This document shows positions 16,854 to 23,902 of a stretch of 64,000 bases of DNA, piece by piece. This DNA comes from an uncultured bacterium (GTDB taxonomy: Bacteria; Verrucomicrobiota; Kiritimatiellia; PWTM01): NCBI GenBank assembly GCA_937139365.1, contig CAKZPT010000066.1, forward strand, positions 1 through 64,000, in the 5' to 3' direction. A model generated the notes under the pieces. That model was not told where the DNA came from. It worked only from the letters and a program-made list of their open reading frames with translations, and ran no database searches. Position numbers and translations under genes: made by a program. Position 1 is the first letter of the stretch. Each line of letters opens with the position of its first letter.

Positions 16854-19800
16854 CTACAGGCGGCCAACCTGGTCTGCAAACAGGTCCCGAACCCGATGCA
16901 TGCGACGGGCGAGATCTTCGTAGAACTCGCTGGGAGACACTCCCCTGCCGGCGAGCCGGCGGGCCAGGGCCTCCCGCTCCGCCGCATCGGTGGGCAGGAC
17001 GTGAACCCGGCGGTCGTCCAGTATCTGCAGGGCGTGTTCGATCCGCCGGAAATGACTATAGTCGCTGGCCAGCGTCTCGGCCGTCGTTGCGTCCATCGCG
17101 CCGGCCAAGCGCAACCGTTCGATCGCGCCCAACGTGTTGCCCTCCGCCAGGTCCGGATGGTCGCGAAGGCCGGCGATCTGAAGGACCTGAACCAAAAACT
17201 CGATGTCCCGGATCCCGCCCGCGCCGTTTTTGAGGTCCGCCGCCGGATCTCCGCGCATGGCCACCTCGCGGATCGCCATCTCCCGCATGCGAACGGCCTC
17301 GGCCGCGACGGCGTGGGGATCGGCGCGTCGCGATACCGCCGCCATCAGTCGCTCGCGGACGCGGCCGCCGACCGCCAAATCGCCGGCGACGGGCCGAAGC
17401 TTGAGGAGGGCTTGCAATTCCCAGCCGGCGGCGTCGCGCTCGAAATACGCCTCGAGCGAAGACGCCCCATGGCACAGCCCGCCGGCGCGTCCGTGGGGGC
17501 GGAGCCGGAAATCCACGCGGTACACCCACCCCTCGTCGGTGTGGTCGGCCAAGAGCGCGCGAGTCCGCTCCATCAGTCGGGCCCATGTGCCGGCGTCGCC
17601 CTCCGCGCTGTCCTCGAACACCCCGAGGAGATCCACGTCGGAACTGTAGTTGAGCTCGATGCCGCCAAGTTTTCCGAGGGCCATCACGCAAAACGACGTC
17701 GGGCCTTCGGGGCCGAGTCCCTGTTCCATCGCCGCTCGACCGAGCGCCGCCCGGATGAGGGCATCCGCCAGCGCGGACAGCTCCGCCGCGATGTCCGGAA
17801 GGGGGGCTCGCAGGTACAGGTCCCGGATTCCGATCCGAAGCATTTCGCGGCGCCGGTGGAGGCGCAGCGCCGCCATCCATGCCTCCGCCGGCGCACCCGG
17901 AGGCGGGCGGCGGCCCAGCCAACGTTCCTCCATCTCCGCAGGCGGCAGGGCGCGGTGCAGGTCTCGCGGATCCGTGGCGGCCTCGAAGAACTCCGGATTC
18001 CGGTGGAGCGTGTCGGCGAGGAACTGACTCCTGGACAGGATGCCTAGCAAGACCTCGAGGCGACGCGGCTGGGACATCAACAGGTGAATGTGGCCCGCGG
18101 GGTCGGGCAGCGACGCGAACACGCGCTCCCAGTTGTTGAGGGTCATGTCGGGGTCGGGCTGTTCGCGTAGCACGTCCGCCGCCAGCACGGCCAGACGGGC
18201 GAACTCCTCCCGCCACATCCCCGTGCCCGACATCCGCCGCAGGTTCGTGAAGGCGCGCCGGACATCCTCCACTCCCGCCCCGCGGAGCACGCGCCACCGG
18301 AGCGATTCCGGCGGATCGGGCAACAGGATCAGGTCGGCCATCGTCCCCTCCCCCGGGCCGGGGAGGGCCCCAACGCCAAGGTGGCGCTCGACGAAGACCC
18401 GCACCGCCGCCGTGTGGGCCGCGAAGTCCATCCGCAGTTGCTGTTCCGCCGCCAGGTCGCCGCGGTCGGCGTACCCCATGCGCCGCGCCAGATGGACGAA
18501 TTCCAGCGAGCCGGCCTCGGGCAGGAAGAGGTCGCGGGCCGATCCGCGCAGCATCCTCAGTCCATTGATCAGGCGCCTTAGAAAATCGTATGCGCGGCGG
18601 AGCCGCGGCCCCTCGTCGGCACTCAGGATTCCTGCCCGTTCCAGCTCCTCCAGCGCCCGGTGCATCAGCGGCGTCCGGAGCGCCGGGTGCTCGCAGGCGT
18701 GGAGCACCTGCAGGATCTGGACCGTGTATTCGAGGTCCACCAGCGCGCCGGGGCTGAACTTCGCGTTGACCCCCCCAGCGCCCGCCTTTTCCGCGAACTG
18801 CCTGGCCCGCAGGTCACGTAACTCGTCCAGTCGGATTTCGCGCGCGCCGTACACGAACTCGTCCCGCAGCCGCTCGATCCGTGCGCCGAACTCCGGATCG
18901 CCGGCCACCACTCGCAGGCGCGTCAGCGCCAAGCGCTCGTAGGAGTGCGCGACGCCCCCAGGCCCGTAGTAGCGACAGAACTCCGCCAGACTGCACGCCG
19001 CCGGACCGGCGGTGCCGTGTGGCCGCAGCCGCAGGTCGACGTGGAAGATGCCTTCGCGCCTCGCCCGGATGAAACGGGCGGTTTCGAGCGCCATCTCCCC
19101 GAAAAACTCGCTGTTCTCGACCGGCCGGTCGCCGTCGGTCCGGCCCTGGTCGTCGTACAGGAATAACAGCTCGATGTCCGACGCGTAGCCGAGCGCGGCG
19201 CCGCCGAATTTGCCGAGGCCGGCCACCGCCCAGCGGGCTTCGATCCCGCCGACCGTGCGGGGGCGGCCGTGGCAGGACGCTAGCCGCTGGTGCACAATCC
19301 CTGCGGCCTCCCGGACCACGCATTCGGCCAGCGCCGTCAGGCGCTCCGACAGCCGCCACAACGGCGAGCCCGGGCGCAGAATGTGGTCGAGGTCGATCCG
19401 CAGGATCTCGCGGTCCTTGAACTCGTTCAGCCGCTCCCGCGCCTCCTCGTACGTCGCCGCGCCAGCCAGCGAGGCCCGCAGACGATCGGCGAGGGTCTTG
19501 GGCGGCTCGACGAGATGCCGGTTGCGGGAGGTCAGTAGCGGCAGCAGCGATTCGTATTGCAGCCGAAGGAAATCCTCCCACAGAAAATCGCTGGCCCCCA
19601 ACAGCCGGGCCAGATCGCTCATCGCGCGGGGACTGGACAACACCTCCAGCCAGCGGCCGCCTTCGGGCCAACGGACCACCTCCTGCGCCATTTGCTCGAA
19701 CCGCGACAGCGCCGCCGCCGGATCGGGCGCGCGGTCCAGAAAATAGGTGAACTGTTTCGTGAACAGCACCGACAGGCGGATCCCGTCCAGCCGCTCGGGA

Positions 19801-20564
19801 TCGCGAACCGGCCTCCCCGACAGGTCCACGAACTCTAGTTCGTCCTCGACCCTTCCACCCACGGTCCGGATGCGCACGCGCTCGATCGAAACGCCGTGGA
19901 GCGCAAGCGCCGCCGAGAGCGAATAGAGGAACCCCGGCGTGTCCTGGGCGACGACCCGCATCCGCGTGGCGTCGTCGTCAATGCAAAGTTCGATTTGAAC
20001 CGGATAGAGCTTGGGCAAGGGCATCGCAGGCCCCCGGGCCAGCCGTCGGGCGAACCACTCGTTGGCCAACCGCCGGGCCTGGTCGGCGCCGCCCGCCCCG
20101 CGCTCGAGCAGGCTGAGGGCCAGCGACAGGCGCCGCTCCGCCTCATCCCGCCACTCCTCCCACGGCGCGTCGGCAGGCGCCATTCCCGAAAACCGGTCGA
20201 TGATCCGCCGTCGAAGCTGGTCCGCCCCATCCGCCCTCTCCGCGGGCCGCGCGTAGGTGAACACATCGCCTGACGCGATCTCAAACCCGACGCCCGCCAA
20301 CACGCCGGCGATGATCGAGAACTCGCCGGGATGATCGAACGAAAGCACCGTGCATTCCACCATCCCGTCGGGCCGGCGGCGAAACCGGACGGCGGAAGAG
20401 CGCCCGGGGGTGAGGAGCGCCAGCGCCCGGACATGTTCGGCGATGTCTTCGGGCGAAAACGCCTCGAAATAATCGTCGTCCAGCCGGAGATAATGCTCGC
20501 GAACGACCTCGGCGGGAACGCCGGGGCATCGTTCGATCAGTTCCTGGAGGGCCGGCTTGGGCAT
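16854..20564 (-). CDS. glnE: GlnE-type glutamine synthetase adenylyltransferase/deadenylase with extra N-terminal ACT domains
   Basis: 1236 residues from ATG 20562-20564, against about 950 for E. coli GlnE. Two nucleotidyltransferase domains are present, each with its G-K-(F/L)-G-G...S-D-(I/V)-(E/D)-L motif: about residues 450-470 (LGKFGGAALGYASDIELLF) and 963-985 (LGKLGGIELNYSSDVDLLG), with RLRPHG further on in both. The extra first 280 residues contain two ACT-like segments: near 67-105 (MVECTVLSFDHPGEFSIIAG) and 200-235 (RMRVVAQDTPGFLYSLSAAL), like those at the end of GlnD. So amino-acid (glutamine?) sensing may be built into the modifying enzyme. Known role: attach AMP to, or remove it from, the glnA tyrosine. 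No glnB or glnD nearby. Confidence 0.9.
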   Translation of the reverse strand: MPKPALQELIERCPGVPAEVVREHYLRLDDDYFEAFSPEDIAEHVRALALLTPGRSSAVRFRRRPDGMVECTVLSFDHPGEFSIIAGVLAGVGFEIASGDVFTYARPAERADGADQLRRRIIDRFSGMAPADAPWEEWRDEAERRLSLALSLLERGAGGADQARRLANEWFARRLARGPAMPLPKLYPVQIELCIDDDATRMRVVAQDTPGFLYSLSAALALHGVSIERVRIRTVGGRVEDELEFVDLSGRPVRDPERLDGIRLSVLFTKQFTYFLDRAPDPAAALSRFEQMAQEVVRWPEGGRWLEVLSSPRAMSDLARLLGASDFLWEDFLRLQYESLLPLLTSRNRHLVEPPKTLADRLRASLAGAATYEEARERLNEFKDREILRIDLDHILRPGSPLWRLSERLTALAECVVREAAGIVHQRLASCHGRPRTVGGIEARWAVAGLGKFGGAALGYASDIELLFLYDDQGRTDGDRPVENSEFFGEMALETARFIRARREGIFHVDLRLRPHGTAGPAACSLAEFCRYYGPGGVAHSYERLALTRLRVVAGDPEFGARIERLRDEFVYGAREIRLDELRDLRARQFAEKAGAGGVNAKFSPGALVDLEYTVQILQVLHACEHPALRTPLMHRALEELERAGILSADEGPRLRRAYDFLRRLINGLRMLRGSARDLFLPEAGSLEFVHLARRMGYADRGDLAAEQQLRMDFAAHTAAVRVFVERHLGVGALPGPGEGTMADLILLPDPPESLRWRVLRGAGVEDVRRAFTNLRRMSGTGMWREEFARLAVLAADVLREQPDPDMTLNNWERVFASLPDPAGHIHLLMSQPRRLEVLLGILSRSQFLADTLHRNPEFFEAATDPRDLHRALPPAEMEERWLGRRPPPGAPAEAWMAALRLHRRREMLRIGIRDLYLRAPLPDIAAELSALADALIRAALGRAAMEQGLGPEGPTSFCVMALGKLGGIELNYSSDVDLLGVFEDSAEGDAGTWARLMERTRALLADHTDEGWVYRVDFRLRPHGRAGGLCHGASSLEAYFERDAAGWELQALLKLRPVAGDLAVGGRVRERLMAAVSRRADPHAVAAEAVRMREMAIREVAMRGDPAADLKNGAGGIRDIEFLVQVLQIAGLRDHPDLAEGNTLGAIERLRLAGAMDATTAETLASDYSHFRRIEHALQILDDRRVHVLPTDAAEREALARRLAGRGVSPSEFYEDLARRMHRVRDLFADQVGRL

Positions 20565-20628
20565 GCGGGCGGCCGCGGCGCCATTATGGCCGCGCCGGCC
20601 GGAGGGCCGCAAACCACCCCCACCCTCC

Positions 20629-21594
20629 CTACCCGAGCCTTCCCCTCCTTGCCGCCAAGACGAACCCTCCCGCCGCCATGAGCAGCAGCGCCGCGGCGCC
20701 GGGCTCTGGAATCGGCGCAAAAAAGATGGAACCGGGGTAAGACACCCCCGTCACATAGGGGGAACTTTGCATCGAGGTGATGCCGACGTCGCTGCGCCAG
20801 ACCTCGCCGGCCGCAAAATTGTTTGCGTACAAGCGTCCGTCCGGCCCGATGCGGATGCCCGTTGCCGACCCCGCACCCAGCGAACCGATCAGCGTCTCGC
20901 TGGACGGGTTCAATCCGCTTGACCACACGCCGGGCGTGTTCAACGTGAACGAGTACACCCTCGCGTCGCTCCCCACGGTCCGGCTCAGGAACACCCGGCC
21001 GTCGGCGCCGAATTCCACCTGCGACGCGATACCCGGCGTCGGCGGTCCGGAAAGAAACGTCGCCCACGTCGCCGTCGATAGGTCGTAGGCAAAGATCTGG
21101 CCGTCCGTGCTGTCCACCGCGTACAGGCGGCCGTCGGGACCGATCCGGACCCCGTCGGAAGTGTCGAGCCCCGTCGGACCGGGCAAGACCGTCCATGAGG
21201 CGTCGGCGAGCGAGACGCGGTAGAGGGTGGGGTGGCCGTAGCGCGCCGCGTAGAGGTGCGTCGCGTCCCGCGTCAAGTCCAGCAGATCCGGCACGCCGAT
21301 CGACGCGAAGATCGAGAACGTCATCCCATCGAGGCTGCGCCGGTAGATGGTGCCGTCGCCTCGGTTGACGTACAAACGACCGGCCGTGTCGGTGACCATG
21401 CCATCGGCGCCCGTTCCGACACCGCCGACCGGCGTATACGCCGGCGGCAGCCCCACCGGCGTGCCTGACGGCCCGCTGAAATCGTAGCCGCGAAGATTTC
21501 CCGTTCCATACTCGCTGACGAACATGATCACCTGAGCGCGGGCGCACATCGCCCCTGCGAGGCAGGCGAGACCGACGATAACGAAACGGCTCAT
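20629..21594 (-). CDS. secreted PEP-CTERM protein with beta-propeller repeats
   Basis: 321 residues from ATG 21592-21594, with GGAGA about 9 bases upstream. Signal peptide (VIVGLACLAGAMCARA), then repeated strands of the form (G)-x-D-G-R-L-Y-(A/V)-N/D (GADGMVTDTAGRLYVN, RIGPDGRLYAVD, EFGADGRVFLS, RIGPDGRLYANN), as in NHL/SMP-type propellers. The C-terminus is a PEP-CTERM sorting signal: IPEPG, a hydrophobic helix, then RRGR. Such proteins are cut and anchored by exosortase. No exosortase gene is in the window, but surface polysaccharide genes lie 8 kb away, the usual partner of this system. Confidence 0.88.
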   Translation of the reverse strand: MSRFVIVGLACLAGAMCARAQVIMFVSEYGTGNLRGYDFSGPSGTPVGLPPAYTPVGGVGTGADGMVTDTAGRLYVNRGDGTIYRRSLDGMTFSIFASIGVPDLLDLTRDATHLYAARYGHPTLYRVSLADASWTVLPGPTGLDTSDGVRIGPDGRLYAVDSTDGQIFAYDLSTATWATFLSGPPTPGIASQVEFGADGRVFLSRTVGSDARVYSFTLNTPGVWSSGLNPSSETLIGSLGAGSATGIRIGPDGRLYANNFAAGEVWRSDVGITSMQSSPYVTGVSYPGSIFFAPIPEPGAAALLLMAAGGFVLAARRGRLG

Positions 21595-21657
21595 ATTGCG
21601 CTCTCTCCAAAGTTCATCGCAATTTACGCGAGGTACGCCTTCATGCAATGTGAGAAT

Positions 21658-21686
21658 TTGATCAGCGCCCGCAGGGGCCGTACACT
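21658..21686 (+). promoter_or_regulatory. sigma70-type promoter for the MenA-like gene, leaderless arrangement
   Basis: TTGATC (21658-21663), 17 bases, TACACT (21681-21686), then 7 bases to ATG 21694. No ribosome-binding sequence precedes the ATG. Confidence 0.6.
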
Positions 21687-21693
21687 TCGGCAC

Positions 21694-22641
21694 ATGAGCT
21701 CAACGAACTTCGAGCCTATCAACGAACGGCCCGGCTGGGCCAAGCGATTGTTCTTTGCGTGCCGCCCCTGGAGCGCCCCGATCTCCACGGTTCCGGTGTT
21801 GATGGGCGCCGCGATCGCCGTCGCGATGGGGGCGCCGCTGCGATGGGGCCGCCTCGCCCTGACCCTGATCGGGGTCTGGCTCGCCCACGCTGCGGCCAAC
21901 CTGTTCAGCGACCTGTCGGATTACCGGCGGGGTCTGGACCGGGTCGTTTTGCCGGTCAGCGGGGGGCTGGCCCGGGGATGGCTCTCGGAGCGTCAGACCT
22001 TTCTCTTTGGCGTTGCGTGCTTGGTGGCGAGTGGCGCGATTGGTGTCTGGTTGGCCGCCCTGGCCGGGCCGCTGCCGTGTGTGGTGGCTGCGGCCGGTTT
22101 CGCGCTCGGCCTGGGCTACCCCGCGCTGAAACCTCGGGCCGGCGGCGACGCGGCGGTGTTCGCGGCGTTCGGGCCGCTGATCGCGCTGGGCACCTGGAGC
22201 GTGTTCACTGCGCGGTTTTCGTGGTTGCCGGTGTTGTGGACCTCCCCGTTTGGGCTCATCGTCATCGCGGTGCTCCACGCCAACAACTGGCGCGACATTA
22301 CCGCCGATCGAGCGCTGGGCATCCGCTCGGTGGCTGGCCTTCTGGGCGACCGCGGATCCCGTCGCTACTATGGCGCGCTGTTGTTTGGCGCCTACGCGCT
22401 GACGACCGTGATGATCGCCGTGCCGCGCATGGTTCCCGCGCTCGGCTGGCCCGCGATGCCGTGGACGTTCCTGCTCGTGTTCCTCACGCTGCCGCGGGCG
22501 GTTAAGTTGTGGCGCCGCGCCGTGCCCTGCGGGGAGGGTCCGCTCCCGCCTGCCCGTCTAACGCTCGACGCTTCGACGGCGGAGTTCATGACTCCGTTCG
22601 GCGCGACGAACGTCCTGGCGATTCTCCTGGCTGTTCTGTAG
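21694..22641 (+). CDS. MenA-like UbiA-family prenyltransferase
   Basis: 315 residues with about eight hydrophobic helices. The first Asp-rich motif is NLFSDLSDYRRGLD and the second DITADRALGIRSVAG, the pair that binds Mg-prenyl diphosphate in UbiA enzymes; the order and spacing resemble 1,4-dihydroxy-2-naphthoate polyprenyltransferase (menaquinone synthesis). Acts in the inner membrane. No other men genes are nearby, so the acceptor is not certain. The ATG 21694 follows a promoter with 7 bases between the -10 and the start codon. Converges with tatD, whose stop lies 6 bases beyond. Confidence 0.82.
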   Translation: MSSTNFEPINERPGWAKRLFFACRPWSAPISTVPVLMGAAIAVAMGAPLRWGRLALTLIGVWLAHAAANLFSDLSDYRRGLDRVVLPVSGGLARGWLSERQTFLFGVACLVASGAIGVWLAALAGPLPCVVAAAGFALGLGYPALKPRAGGDAAVFAAFGPLIALGTWSVFTARFSWLPVLWTSPFGLIVIAVLHANNWRDITADRALGIRSVAGLLGDRGSRRYYGALLFGAYALTTVMIAVPRMVPALGWPAMPWTFLLVFLTLPRAVKLWRRAVPCGEGPLPPARLTLDASTAEFMTPFGATNVLAILLAVL

Positions 22642-22647
22642 GCGGAG

Positions 22648-23424
22648 CTACCGGCCAAACAGCCGTTCGGCGTTCTCGAAGGTCACCTCCGTCACCTGCT
22701 CGGGCCGTTCGCCACGCGCGGCCGCTAGCGCCTCCACCACCAGATTCAGCCGCGCCGGCTCGTTGACCCGCCCCCGAAACGGAGGCGGCGACAGGTACGG
22801 GGCATCCGTCTCGACCAGCAGCCGGTCGACAGGCACGCATCGCGCGACGGCGCGCAGCCGTTCGGCGTTCGCAAAGCCCACGATTCCACTGAAGGAAATG
22901 TGCCAGCCGAGATCGAGCAGCGCGGCCGCGAACTCCGAATCGCCGGTAAAGCAATGGACCACGCCGATCCGAGCCGGATCCCCCCGCCAACGCCGGGCGT
23001 GGTCCCGCAATGCGGCCAGCGTGTCCGCCTCCGCCTCGCGCGAGTGGACGATCGTGGGCAGCCCCGCCTCGGCCGCCAGATCCAGCATGGCCGCGAACAG
23101 CGGCCGCTGACGGGCGGCGGTGCAGCTGTCGTGATGGTAATCGAGGCCGGTCTCCCCTACCGCGACGACGCCGGGAGACTGCAGGGCCTTGCGGATCGCC
23201 CCAAGATCCAGATCGCGCGCCGCCTGCGCGCGGTCCCATCCGACCGCCGCCCGAACTTGGGCCGGCCGGAGGGCCGCCAGTTCAAGCGCGGCCGCATTGC
23301 CCGAGGGGCACCCGCCGATGGCGACGATGTGCGTCACGCCCGCCGCCAGCGCCCGCTCGCATACAGCGAGCCGCTCTGTGAACGTCCAACCCTCGAAGTG
23401 GGCGTGCGAATCGTACAAGCGCAT
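22648..23424 (-). CDS. TatD family metal-dependent hydrolase
   Basis: 258 residues from ATG 23422-23424. Metal ligands in family order: DSHAHF (H-x-H), GETGLDYHHD (Glu), PTIVHSREA (His), GVVHCFTGD (His) and ETDAPYL (Asp). TatD proteins are Mg-dependent 3'-5' DNases/hydrolases in DNA repair and quality control. Length is normal. No strong Shine-Dalgarno; a weak TTGCGC-17-GAGAAT pair could start transcription shortly upstream. Two TTCCAA palindromes lie 87-133 bases upstream. Confidence 0.92.
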   Translation of the reverse strand: MRLYDSHAHFEGWTFTERLAVCERALAAGVTHIVAIGGCPSGNAAALELAALRPAQVRAAVGWDRAQAARDLDLGAIRKALQSPGVVAVGETGLDYHHDSCTAARQRPLFAAMLDLAAEAGLPTIVHSREAEADTLAALRDHARRWRGDPARIGVVHCFTGDSEFAAALLDLGWHISFSGIVGFANAERLRAVARCVPVDRLLVETDAPYLSPPPFRGRVNEPARLNLVVEALAAARGERPEQVTEVTFENAERLFGR

Positions 23425-23510
23425 GGCGGATCCGATCCGATCGAATTCTCCGCTCCGTCGGCAGCCCGCGCAAGAACGCGGCGTCCACCAAGGAGAATCT
23501 TGAGCAGGGC

Positions 23511-23557
23511 TTCCAATCCTTGGAAACAAAATCGCGCCCGTCTTCCAAACCTTGGAA
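23511..23557. repeat. two copies of a TTCCAA-N3-TTGGAA palindrome
   Basis: Copy 1 at 23511-23525 (centre TCC), copy 2 at 23543-23557 (centre ACC). Each is a perfect 6+6 inverted repeat with a 3-base centre; starts are 32 bases apart, close to three helical turns. The spacing on one DNA face suggests a protein-binding pair, though dispersed palindromes of this type could also be a genome-wide repeat. Confidence 0.6.
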
Positions 23558-23863
23558 AACCATCTTCCCCATCTTGTACTCGGCGTCGTTGTTCGGATGG
23601 ACGAGGTATTGGCTTTGCATGGCCACTGCCTCCCGTGGACCGCAACCACAATCCCAAGTTTTTGTACGGCGGTTGGGCAGAGCGGATAATGGCGGCCTTG
23701 GTTGGCCTTCCACCCACGGGCAAGGCCCAAGGCCACGCGGTTTTCACCTGCCGCTCCATCCGCGCATCGTGGTGGGCGAACGACTCGTCGAGATTATTAT
23801 TCTCCCCGCCAACCGCCCGACCCCGGACCGCGGCTGCCCGCTGGGGCAACGCCGCCGGAGGCC

Positions 23864-23891
23864 TTGACCGCGGCCGTGTCGCGACTAGAAT
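23864..23891 (+). promoter_or_regulatory. sigma70-type promoter with very short leader for the gene at 23903
   Basis: TTGACC (23864-23869), 16 bases, TAGAAT (23886-23891), then 11 bases to ATG 23903. Expected untranslated leader is only about 5 bases. Confidence 0.5.
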
Positions 23892-23902
23892 CGCGCCTCC
23901 TC

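Larger units (their letters stand above)
23425..23902. other. 478-base divergent intergenic region
   Basis: Holds a pair of TTCCAA-N3-TTGGAA palindromes and the promoter of the gene at 23903. A minus-strand reading frame starts at ATG 23618-23620 behind a good GGGAGG site and encodes about 40 natural-looking residues (MQSQYLVHPNNDAEYKMGKM and on), but then runs 140 bases into tatD in another frame, so it is at best a remnant or a very small peptide gene. Confidence 0.4.

Noticed and set aside
16572-18047. Long plus-strand open frames opposite glnE (and similar ones opposite other genes)
   Set aside because: GC-rich DNA leaves long antisense frames open; they are Arg/Pro/Ala-rich, lack family motifs and lie wholly within strong genes on the other strand.
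23667-23712. tRNA-like string (GGTTGGGCAGAGCGG...) in the region before 23903
   Set aside because: No acceptor or T-arm pairing could be completed; it is a chance resemblance.
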